This document shows, piece after piece, positions 27,066-35,461 of a DNA stretch of 38,517 bases; position 1 is the stretch's first letter; each line of letters starts with the position of its first letter. The notes under the pieces are model-generated. The model saw nothing but the letters and a program-made list of their open reading frames with translations. It was not told the DNA's origin and ran no database searches. The stretch comes from Sulfurimonas sp. Its GTDB lineage: Bacteria > Campylobacterota > Campylobacteria > Campylobacterales > Sulfurimonadaceae. The stretch spans positions 1 through 38,517 of the forward strand of contig JAMORG010000052.1 of the NCBI GenBank assembly GCA_027063745.1, in the 5' to 3' direction. The position numbers were made by a program, and so were the translations under genes.

Positions 27066-28052
27066 TTACTGCTCCGTTAAGATACTGATTTTGTTATCAA
27101 TACGTTTTACAATAAGAACTTTTTCTCCTGAAAAACTAAAACTGTCTGATTTATAATCTTCATGGAAAGTAAGTTTATAAAGATTCTTTTTCCCGGGGTA
27201 GGGGATGAGATTTATATCTGTAAAACGAATACGTTTTTGCTCATTTTTAGAAAAAATACGTTTTTTATATTGTTTAAAACGTTCAATGTCCATACCGTCA
27301 AAACGCTTGAAATTAGGATCATAAAAACTGAGATACTCATCAATATTATTATATATCCATGCATATCGCCAGGCAAAAATATTAGAGAGTACTTGTGCTA
27401 GGTCATTTTTTGAAATTTTGGTATTTACACTCTTTTCATTTATAATTAAAATAGTTTTATTGATATCAATATTTTTATCAAGACATTCTATACTTTTGTT
27501 GTTAATAGCGATGCAACCTTTTGTATACTCATCTCTTTTTTGCTCAATAGGTAGACCGTGTATCCATATTCCCTGTCCGGTTTTGTTTTGATACTTGTCA
27601 TAAAGATTAGGATATGAAGTAACAAATGCCATCGGACCATAAAAAGAGTCTAGTTTGGTGATTTTTTTGACGATATCATAAACACCAACAGGTGTACGCA
27701 GGTCACCCTCTCTTATCTTGTCACCTTTCATTTTCCCGGTATAGGCATTATACTCTTTTTGTAGTTTGAATTTTCCTTTGGCATCTTTTTGATAGACAGT
27801 AAGTTTTGATTGCGATTTATCACAAGTCAAAACATTGACATATGATTCTAAAAAACCAAAAGAGGTGTCTCTGTTTTGGAGATACTTTTGCCAATACTCT
27901 TGTGAAGAGAGTTTCTTGTCTAATTTTTTCTCGATGTTTACTATGCCATTAACACGGTATTCGGTTAATATATCATGTTCTTTTGCTTGTAATGTTGCAA
28001 GGCCTAAAGTAAAAGCCAATGTAGATGTTATTAATCTATTTATTAGGGTCAT
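27066..28052 (-). CDS. csd6: YkuD-fold protein with C-terminal NTF2-like domain, Csd6/Pgp2-like cell-shape enzyme
   Basis: REGDLRTPVGVYDI, IWIHGLPIEQKRDEYTKGCIAINN (YkuD HG...TxGC motif), C-terminal WRYAWIYNNIDEYLSFYDPNFKRFDGMD. Confidence 0.85.
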   Translation of the reverse strand: MTLINRLITSTLAFTLGLATLQAKEHDILTEYRVNGIVNIEKKLDKKLSSQEYWQKYLQNRDTSFGFLESYVNVLTCDKSQSKLTVYQKDAKGKFKLQKEYNAYTGKMKGDKIREGDLRTPVGVYDIVKKITKLDSFYGPMAFVTSYPNLYDKYQNKTGQGIWIHGLPIEQKRDEYTKGCIAINNKSIECLDKNIDINKTILIINEKSVNTKISKNDLAQVLSNIFAWRYAWIYNNIDEYLSFYDPNFKRFDGMDIERFKQYKKRIFSKNEQKRIRFTDINLIPYPGKKNLYKLTFHEDYKSDSFSFSGEKVLIVKRIDNKISILTEQ

Positions 28053-28920
28053 ATCCGATCTCTTGTAGAAAATTTTTATCTTTTGTCCAACCTTTTTTTA
28101 CAGTGACCTGAAGATTAAGGTAGGCTTTTTTGCCACTTAGGCGTTCTATTTTTTGACGAGCAGACTTACCTATACGTTTGATGGCTTCGCCTTTTTTACC
28201 GATGATGATTCCTTTTTGGGACTCTTTTTCGATGATGATTGTTGCATAGATTCTGTCGATTCCATCATCTTCTTCAATAGAGTCAATAAGAACGTCTGAC
28301 TCATAAGGCACTTCATCACTGATATTTTCAAAAATTGCCTCACGGATAAAGCCTGCATAGATATCACGAAGATACTCACTTGTCAAATCTTCAGGATCAT
28401 ACAAATATGGAGATTCTGGAAGATATTTTGCAATAGTGTCAAGCAGGTCTTTGTGTCCTACTTTTCTAGGAATTGCTATAGGGATAAGTGCTTTAAAGTA
28501 GTCTGAATATTTATTATACTGACCGATTTTTTTAAGTAGTTTTTCTTGAGATACCTGGTCTATTTTGGAGAGGGCAATAATATGAGGAATATTCTTTTTA
28601 TTTAGCTCTAAAAATCGCTCATAATGTTTAAGATCATCTGTAACGGGAGCAAGATAGACGATAAGATCACAATCTCCCATCGCTTTAAGTGCTTCATCAA
28701 GCATGTACTGATTGAGCACTTTTTCTTTCTCATGAAGTCCCGGAGTATCTACAAAGATAATCTGTGTATCTCCATGCATTACAATTGCATTGGAGCGTTT
28801 TCTTGTTGCATTGGCCTTTTGGCTGACCATTGCTATCTTCTCTCCCAAAAGAGAGTTCATTAGTGTACTTTTTCCTGCATTAGGACGTCCTATTAAAGAG
28901 ACGAATCCAGCTTTTGTCAT
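28036..28920 (-). CDS. era: GTPase Era
   Basis: GRPNAGKSTLMNSLLGEKIAMVSQKANATRKR, DTPGLHE, C-terminal KH domain GIIIGKKGEAIKRIGKSARQKIE. Confidence 0.95.
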   Translation of the reverse strand: MTKAGFVSLIGRPNAGKSTLMNSLLGEKIAMVSQKANATRKRSNAIVMHGDTQIIFVDTPGLHEKEKVLNQYMLDEALKAMGDCDLIVYLAPVTDDLKHYERFLELNKKNIPHIIALSKIDQVSQEKLLKKIGQYNKYSDYFKALIPIAIPRKVGHKDLLDTIAKYLPESPYLYDPEDLTSEYLRDIYAGFIREAIFENISDEVPYESDVLIDSIEEDDGIDRIYATIIIEKESQKGIIIGKKGEAIKRIGKSARQKIERLSGKKAYLNLQVTVKKGWTKDKNFLQEIGYDPNK

Positions 28921-29001
28921 CTGTTTTTACCTTTTTTTGTTTTACAGAGACAAAGCCTCTAAGTCTGTTTGAGAGACTATCTCTGCATTGTTTTTTAATT
29001 A

Positions 29002-30333
29002 TTATAAAATGTAGCGTGAGAGGTCATCATCTTCGACAACTTCATCGAGTTTCTCATGCACAAGCTCTTTTGTCACAACAAACTCTTTACCCTTATACTC
29101 ATCAGCATCAAAACTGATATCTTCAAGAATTCTCTCCAATACAGTATGTAAGCGTCTAGCCCCGATATCTTCTGCTGTCTCATTTGCGCGATGTGCAAGT
29201 TTCGCTATTGTTTTGACTGCTTCATCATCAAAAACAAGTTTCATTCCCTCAACACTTAAAAGTGCCTCATACTGTTTTAGCAGTGAGTTTTCAGTTTGCG
29301 TGAGGATGGCATAGAGAGTTTCCTCAGTAAGTGATTCAAGCTCAACTCTGAGTGGAAAACGACCTTGCAGTTCAGGAATCAAGTCACTTGGTTTACTGAC
29401 ATGAAATGCACCTGCTGCAATAAAGAGAATATGGTCAGTGTTAATTGTTCCATACTTTGTTGACACACTGCTTCCCTCTACGATTGGTAGAAGATCACGT
29501 TGCACACCCTCTTTTGAAGGGTCATTGCGACCATTTGATTTTTCACTGAGTGCAATTTTATCTATCTCATCCAAAAAGATGATGCCACCATTCTCAGCAC
29601 GGCGAAGAGCTTCTGCTGTAATACTTGTCATATCAAGCAGTTTTGCACTTGCCTCTTGACGAAGGAGCATTTTTGCATCTTTTACCGTGACTTCTCTTTT
29701 GTTGTCCTCTTTAGAGAGTGTAGAGAAGACTTTAGAAAAGCTCTCTTGAACTTTTGCCATTTCCGGTGGAAGATTTGTATCGTTAAACTCAACAGAAGCA
29801 GACTTTTCTATATCTATCTCTATTGTTTTATCATCCATCTCACCAGATTCTACGCGCTTCTCCATTGCTTCAAGCAGGCGCTGATAATCATCTTTTTTAC
29901 TCTCACTAGCTCCCGGAGGAAGAGGAGGTACCAGTTTGTCTGTGATACGATTGATAATGTAGTTTTCAATTTTTTGGTGATTTTCTTCTTCTTTCTCCGC
30001 TTTTACAATGGAGATAGAGTTTACTACCAAGTCACGAATCATAGACTCTACATCACGCCCGACAAAACCAACCTCAGTATATTTTGATGCTTCTACTTTG
30101 ATGAATGGAACTTTCATCATCTTTGCAAGTCTGCGTGAGATCTCTGTTTTACCAACACCTGTTGAGCCTATCATCAGAATGTTTTTTGGTTTTATCTCCT
30201 GTTGCATCTCAGCATCAAGCTGCATACGACGGTATCTTGTACGAAGTGCAAGTGCTATGGTCTTTTTGGCATTTTTTTGTCCTATGACATATTTGTCAAG
30301 ATAGTTTACTATCTCTTTTGGTGTCATATTCAT
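29002..30333 (-). CDS. hslU: HslUV protease ATPase subunit HslU
   Basis: MTPKEIVNYLDKYVIGQKNAKKTIALALRTRYRR, GSTGVGKTEISRRLAKMMKVPFIKVEASKYTEVGFVGRDVESMIRDL. Confidence 0.97.
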   Translation of the reverse strand: MNMTPKEIVNYLDKYVIGQKNAKKTIALALRTRYRRMQLDAEMQQEIKPKNILMIGSTGVGKTEISRRLAKMMKVPFIKVEASKYTEVGFVGRDVESMIRDLVVNSISIVKAEKEEENHQKIENYIINRITDKLVPPLPPGASESKKDDYQRLLEAMEKRVESGEMDDKTIEIDIEKSASVEFNDTNLPPEMAKVQESFSKVFSTLSKEDNKREVTVKDAKMLLRQEASAKLLDMTSITAEALRRAENGGIIFLDEIDKIALSEKSNGRNDPSKEGVQRDLLPIVEGSSVSTKYGTINTDHILFIAAGAFHVSKPSDLIPELQGRFPLRVELESLTEETLYAILTQTENSLLKQYEALLSVEGMKLVFDDEAVKTIAKLAHRANETAEDIGARRLHTVLERILEDISFDADEYKGKEFVVTKELVHEKLDEVVEDDDLSRYIL

Positions 30334-30875
30334 TATCTGTCATCCTCTAAGATTAGTGTTTTGATATTATGATTTGTGTAGATACATAAGTCAGCTGCGA
30401 TAGAGAGAGACTCTTTTACAAGCTCTTCTTCATCCATCTTCGCATGTTTTTTGAGTGCGCGTGCAGCAGAGATGGCAAAGTTGCCACCACTACCGATGGA
30501 AGCTATCTCACCATCTTCAGGCTCAACGACATCTCCGTTTCCTGTAAGAATGAAGATATGATCGTTGTTAAGTACAATCATCATTGCTTCAAGACGGCGC
30601 AGTACTTTATCTTTTCTCCAAGCCTTAGAGAACTCGACAACGGACTTTAAAATATCCCCTTTTTTATTCTCTAAAAACTCTTCAAACATATCAAAAAGAT
30701 TAAATGCATCAGCAGTACTTCCGGCAAATCCTGCAAGGATCTTACCGTGATGAAGTCTGCGGATCTTTGTTGCATTGCCCTTTAAAACACTGTTTCCAAA
30801 AGTAACCTGACCGTCACCACCGATGACAGCCTTGTTTTTTCCTTTGTATGCCAGTATAGTAGTAGCATCAAACAT
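30333..30875 (-). CDS. hslV: HslUV protease peptidase subunit HslV
   Basis: [37 protein letters not shown]...[20 protein letters not shown]. Confidence 0.96.
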   Translation of the reverse strand: MFDATTILAYKGKNKAVIGGDGQVTFGNSVLKGNATKIRRLHHGKILAGFAGSTADAFNLFDMFEEFLENKKGDILKSVVEFSKAWRKDKVLRRLEAMMIVLNNDHIFILTGNGDVVEPEDGEIASIGSGGNFAISAARALKKHAKMDEEELVKESLSIAADLCIYTNHNIKTLILEDDR

Positions 30876-31321
30876 TATTCGCCTTGCACATCAACGTGAA
30901 GTGTCGCATGAATACCATGGCCTAGTTTAAGGTCAACTTCATGCTCACCGACACTTTTGATAACTTTTTTATCTGTAATATGCTTTTTGTCAATCTCAAT
31001 ACCATGCTGTTCTTTGAGTGCGTGAGCAATCTCATCTTTTGTAACAGCGCCAAAAAGGTGACCATTTTGACCAAGTTTTTTTGTAATGACTATCTCTAAC
31101 TTGTCAAGTTTTTCTGCCATCTCTTTAAGACGTGCAAGCTCTGCAGCTTCTTCTTCGGCTTTTCGTTTGAGCTGTGCTTCATGTTCAGCGATGATCTCAG
31201 GTGTAGCAGGTTTTGCAAATCCTTTTTTTATAAGAAAGTTTTGACCATAACCCGGTTTTACCTCTTTTACTTCACCAGCACTACCCAAACTTTTTACATC
31301 TTTTATAAGAAGTACTTTCAT
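30875..31321 (-). CDS. rplI: 50S ribosomal protein L9
   Basis: [52 protein letters not shown]. Confidence 0.97.
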   Translation of the reverse strand: MKVLLIKDVKSLGSAGEVKEVKPGYGQNFLIKKGFAKPATPEIIAEHEAQLKRKAEEEAAELARLKEMAEKLDKLEIVITKKLGQNGHLFGAVTKDEIAHALKEQHGIEIDKKHITDKKVIKSVGEHEVDLKLGHGIHATLHVDVQGE

Positions 31322-31331
31322 TCTTATCTCC

Positions 31332-32069
31332 TTATCTTTCTATTTCACCAGGATATGCAACAATTCCGTTTGTTAAGTTCCCAATTTTTGTATATCCGTT
31401 ATCTACTAAAATTCTTGCAACATGTGCAGAACGACTACCCACATGACAGTAGAGGATGATATTGTCATCTTTGCCAAGTTTTGCTTCTTCCCATGTTTGA
31501 AAGAATGATGAAGTAGGTACAAGTTTGTCAGCGCCTTTGATATGACCCATTTGCCACTCCATGTATTCACGAACATCTACAAGAGTGAACTTTACCATAC
31601 CAAGCTCACGCGCTTCAAGAAGTGAAACAAGCTCATCACCGTCTAGCTCATCTTTGTTTACAAGAATTTCGCACTCCTCTTTGGTAAGACCGCGTGAGTG
31701 GTTGTGAACTACCTCTTCCATACCAAGCTCAATTCTTTTTTTCTCTGCAAACTCCGGTGTACAGAAGATTCCACAGTGACAAACACCATTTTCAGGAATC
31801 TCTTTTTCAATTGCCGGTTTACAAGGGCAGATACGATCATCTACTGATTTTGGTTTACCGTTCTCTTCTACAACCATAAAACATGGGCAAAATCTTTTTT
31901 TGTACATTATCTTGTTGCGTGCCAGCCCCATCTGTACGCCTTCATTTACCTCTTCTTGTGGGTTATATACCCATCCAAATTGTGCATTTACTTTATCCGT
32001 AAATTTTATTGTTTTTTCAAGCTCTGCCTGAAATTCAGGTGAGTTCATATCAATTTTAATCATACTCAT
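31332..32069 (-). CDS. Ferredoxin-thioredoxin reductase catalytic-type domain fused to rhodanese domain
   Basis: CPC-x17-CPC-x13-CHC-x3-C cluster in the N-half; rhodanese C-half VDVREYMEWQMGHIKGA...NIILYCHVGSRSAHVARILVDNGYTKIGNLTNGI. Confidence 0.85.
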   Translation of the reverse strand: MSMIKIDMNSPEFQAELEKTIKFTDKVNAQFGWVYNPQEEVNEGVQMGLARNKIMYKKRFCPCFMVVEENGKPKSVDDRICPCKPAIEKEIPENGVCHCGIFCTPEFAEKKRIELGMEEVVHNHSRGLTKEECEILVNKDELDGDELVSLLEARELGMVKFTLVDVREYMEWQMGHIKGADKLVPTSSFFQTWEEAKLGKDDNIILYCHVGSRSAHVARILVDNGYTKIGNLTNGIVAYPGEIER

Positions 32070-32081
32070 ACTATTTTCCCC

Positions 32082-33305
32082 TTATTTTTTGTTCTGTCTT
32101 GCTTTACCCTCTATGATAAAACGTAATGCGTTTAGTTTAATAAAACCTTCGGCATCTTTTTGGTTATATACTTCATCTTCTTCAAAAGTTGAATATTCTG
32201 GGTTAAAAAGTGACACATCAGACCATCTTCCAACCACTGTTACATTTCCTTTGTAGAGTTTGAGTCTTACTGTTCCTTCTACAAATTCCTGTGTCTTGTC
32301 AATTGCAGCTTGAAGCATTTCACGCTCTGGTGCAAACCAGAAACCGTTATAGATAAGTTTTGCATATCTTGGCATCATCTCATCTTTAAGGTGTGCAGCC
32401 TCACGGTCAAGTGTGATAGACTCCATTGCACGGTGTGCCTTTAGCATAATAGTTCCACCCGGAGTCTCATAACATCCACGAGCTTTCATTCCAACAAAAC
32501 GGTTCTCAACGATGTCAACACGACCGATGCCATGCTTTCCGCCAAGCTCATTTAGTGTTTTAAGCATAGTAGCTGGACTTAGCTCCTTACCGTTTAGTGC
32601 TACTGGGTCACCGTTTTTGTAAGTAAGTTCGATGTACTCTGGCTCATCAGGAGCTTTTTCTGGAGAGTTTGTCCATAACCACATAGACTCTTCAGGTTCA
32701 GCTGCAGGGTCTTCTAAAATACCACCTTCATAAGAGATATGTAGAAGGTTTGCATCCATTGAGTATGGAGATTTTTTCCCTTTTTTCTCGATTTGTATGC
32801 CGTGCTTTGCAGCATATGCCAAAAGTTTCTCACGTGAGTTTAAGTCCCACTCTCTCCAAGGTGCGATGATAGTAAGTGTAGCATCCTGGCTTAAGTATCC
32901 AAGCTCAAAACGTACTTGGTCGTTTCCTTTACCCGTTGCGCCGTGACTTACACCATCAGCTCCTGTGATCTTTGCAATCTCTGCTTGACGTTTTGCAATC
33001 AGTGGACGAGCAATAGATGTCCCTAAAAGATATTCACCTTCATAGATTGCGTTTGCTCTAAACATTGGGTAAACAAAATCTCTAACAAACTCTTCACGCA
33101 AGTCATCGATGAAAATATTTTCAGGTTTAATTCCTAATTCAAGTGCTTTCTTGCGAGCCGGTTCAAGCTCTTCACCTTGTCCTAAATCTGCGGTAAATGT
33201 TACAACTTCACATTTGTACTCATCTTGCAGCCATTTTAAAATAACACTAGTGTCGAGTCCGCCAGAGTAGGCAAGTACTACTTTTTTTACACTTTTTTTC
33301 ATCAC
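32082..33305 (-). CDS. argG: Argininosuccinate synthase
   Basis: [24 protein letters not shown]...[14 protein letters not shown]...YETPGGTIM. Confidence 0.97.
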   Translation of the reverse strand: MMKKSVKKVVLAYSGGLDTSVILKWLQDEYKCEVVTFTADLGQGEELEPARKKALELGIKPENIFIDDLREEFVRDFVYPMFRANAIYEGEYLLGTSIARPLIAKRQAEIAKITGADGVSHGATGKGNDQVRFELGYLSQDATLTIIAPWREWDLNSREKLLAYAAKHGIQIEKKGKKSPYSMDANLLHISYEGGILEDPAAEPEESMWLWTNSPEKAPDEPEYIELTYKNGDPVALNGKELSPATMLKTLNELGGKHGIGRVDIVENRFVGMKARGCYETPGGTIMLKAHRAMESITLDREAAHLKDEMMPRYAKLIYNGFWFAPEREMLQAAIDKTQEFVEGTVRLKLYKGNVTVVGRWSDVSLFNPEYSTFEEDEVYNQKDAEGFIKLNALRFIIEGKARQNKK

Positions 33306-33408
33306 ATAAACCTTTTGTTGTAAAATAATTATCGCGATTATAGCTAAAAAGTTGTGATATTTTGCTTATAGGAAAAAAATATATAAGAAGAGATAAGAAA
33401 TAATAAAG

Positions 33409-33462
33409 TCTACTCACTGTGTAGAAAAGGAGGAGTAGGCTGATGTTGTAAGTTTGCCTACT
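33409..33462 (-). terminator. Candidate tandem hairpins downstream of flaG
   Basis: AGTAGGC (33434-33440)/GCCTACT (33456-33462) 7-bp stem, followed on the minus strand by TCTAC (33409-33413)/GTAGA (33421-33425) hairpin and a T-rich tract. Confidence 0.5.
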
Positions 33463-33860
33463 TAACCTTTTGAATCGAAAAGAATTCCTGTGACTTCTTG
33501 CATTTTTGGTAAGAAATCCTGTGCCTGTTCCGCTGGAAAACGACGAATCATTCTGTTCGTTTTAACATCAATCGCAGCAACATAAAAAACATCATTTTGA
33601 TCAACACCAAATTTTATGTTTGTATTCAGTGGTGAAATTGCGCTATTGAGTTTTTTAACAAGTTCATCAACATCTTTTTGAGAGTTTATTTTTTTATCGG
33701 ATGTTGAAGATGCCTCTTGTAGCTGTTTGACCACATCTTGGTTTTTATCTTGAGCACTTTGTTGTGTTTTTAATTGTGTCTGCTCAACTGTACGTCCTTG
33801 AGTTTCTTGCGGACTCACTTGTGATTGTTGTTGTCTTGCAACGTTTGCTATGCCATCCAT
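33462..33860 (-). CDS. flaG: FlaG family flagellar protein
   Basis: Gln-rich N-terminus; VDELVKKLNSAISPLNTNIKFGVDQNDVFYVAAIDVKTNRMIRRFPAEQAQDFLPKMQEVTGILFDSKG. Confidence 0.93.
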   Translation of the reverse strand: MDGIANVARQQQSQVSPQETQGRTVEQTQLKTQQSAQDKNQDVVKQLQEASSTSDKKINSQKDVDELVKKLNSAISPLNTNIKFGVDQNDVFYVAAIDVKTNRMIRRFPAEQAQDFLPKMQEVTGILFDSKG

Positions 33861-33905
33861 GACCTACTCCTTAAAACTTTGAAAAAAGTATAATTCTTAT
33901 CATGT

Positions 33906-33932
33906 ATATCGACAGAGTAAATAAATACTTTA
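33906..33932 (-). promoter_or_regulatory. Sigma28 (FliA)-type promoter of flaG
   Basis: Minus strand TAAAGTAT-N11-GTCGATAT; close to the sigma28 consensus TAAAGTTT-N11-GCCGATAA; 46 bp upstream of the flaG start. Confidence 0.8.
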
Positions 33933-33996
33933 GAAAAAAATACAAAAAAATTCATTTTTTTATTTTTACATACTTTTTTATGCTAATCTTCGTTTT

Positions 33997-35199
33997 ATGA
34001 AAGAATATACTAAACTTTTAAAAGAAGAAGTCGTCTTACGCAGACTCTCAATTATACAGCTCTTGACATATTTTGGTGCCTGGTTTAGCAATGTAGCCAT
34101 TTATACACTGCTTATAGAGATGGATGTGTCTGCTGCGATAGTTGGTTTTGTAGCGATGCTGCATTTTGTAGCAGGTGTTATACAGGCTCCATTTTCTGGT
34201 GCTGTAATTGACAGATTTTCTCCTAAAAAGTTGATGTTGACACTTATTTTTGTAGAAAGTATTGCTACCTTGCTACTTATATCCATTGACTCTGTTGAGA
34301 AGATTCTCTTTTTGTATCTGTTGATTTTTATTAAAATGGCAGCCGCATCTTTTTACTTTACAACTGAGATGTCATTGCTTCCAAAAATACTTCATGGAAA
34401 AAAGTTGCAAAAAGCAAATGAGCTGCACTCAATCATCTGGTCACTCTCATATACACTTGGAATGGCTATCAGTGGTTTTGCAGTCTATTTGTTAGGTGTA
34501 AAAATCGCTTTTGTATTTGATGCACTGATGTTTCTTTTGGCTTTTTTCTTACTCTTGTCACTTGATATGAAAGTAACAAACAGTGTAGTTCAATCATCAC
34601 TGTTTCGTATGATGCGTGAGAGTGTGAGTTATATTCGTAAAAATCCAAAGGCACTGCATCTAATGCTGATCCATTCATTTGTCGGACTTACTGCTTTTGA
34701 TGCACTGGTTGCACTTATGGTTGATAGATATTATGCATCTATTATTGCAACTTCCTTGGCGCTTGGTCTTATGCATGCATCTAGAGCTGTAGGTTTGGTC
34801 ATAGGTCCTGTTGTTCTTGGAAAGTGGATTAACAACAAACGCTTGCTTTATATCTTTTTTGCACAAGGAGTTGCCGTATGGTTATGGGCATATGTTATGG
34901 AGTGGTTCTATCTCTCTATAATAGCAAGTGTTTGTGTTGGCTTTTTTACAACAACGCTTTGGTCTTATACCTATACACTTTTACAAAAAAACATAGATGC
35001 CAAATATTATGGTCGTATCGTTGCGTACAATGATATGCTCTTTTTAAGTATGGCGGCGTTTACATCCTATATGATAGGTTTCTTATCTACACACGGTTTT
35101 TCTTTGCAAAGCATAGCATTTTTGATGGGATTTGGCTTTATTATAGGTGGAGTGTATTATAATTATGTACTAAAAAAAGAGAGCATAGATGATTTATAA
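33997..35199 (+). CDS. Major facilitator superfamily transporter
   Basis: 12-TM-like, GAWFSNVAIYTLLIEMDVSAAIVGFVAMLHFVAGVIQAPFSGAVIDRFSPKKLML. Confidence 0.9.
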   Translation: MKEYTKLLKEEVVLRRLSIIQLLTYFGAWFSNVAIYTLLIEMDVSAAIVGFVAMLHFVAGVIQAPFSGAVIDRFSPKKLMLTLIFVESIATLLLISIDSVEKILFLYLLIFIKMAAASFYFTTEMSLLPKILHGKKLQKANELHSIIWSLSYTLGMAISGFAVYLLGVKIAFVFDALMFLLAFFLLLSLDMKVTNSVVQSSLFRMMRESVSYIRKNPKALHLMLIHSFVGLTAFDALVALMVDRYYASIIATSLALGLMHASRAVGLVIGPVVLGKWINNKRLLYIFFAQGVAVWLWAYVMEWFYLSIIASVCVGFFTTTLWSYTYTLLQKNIDAKYYGRIVAYNDMLFLSMAAFTSYMIGFLSTHGFSLQSIAFLMGFGFIIGGVYYNYVLKKESIDDL

Positions 35200-35461
35200 A
35201 TATGAAGACAAAGAGATACCGCTTACAAATCTTACACGCTTGTATGGTGCAGTAGTAATTGATATGCAGGGTGAAGTAGCAGAGATGAGTCTTGAATGGT
35301 TTGACCTTTATGGTGATAAAGTAAAACTTTTAAACTATGTTTTGGTTTTTGACTATACACCACCGGGTGAAAATGTACGTGATAAAATATCTTTGGAGTT
35401 TGATACAAAAGATGAACTCCTTGAAATCATGCAAGAGGTAGCACAATTTTTTCAAAAATAA
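35189..35461 (+). CDS. Conserved hypothetical protein (90 aa) between the MFS and MATE genes
   Basis: Overlaps the MFS 3' end by 11 nt; intact acidic ORF. Confidence 0.65.
   Translation: MIYKYEDKEIPLTNLTRLYGAVVIDMQGEVAEMSLEWFDLYGDKVKLLNYVLVFDYTPPGENVRDKISLEFDTKDELLEIMQEVAQFFQK

Noticed and set aside
29656-30087. 143-aa plus-strand ORF opposite hslU, and other antisense ORFs at 30008-30304, 22431-22796 and 17143-17508
   Set aside because: Entirely within conserved genes on the other strand; Phe/Leu/Ser-rich translations typical of antisense frames.
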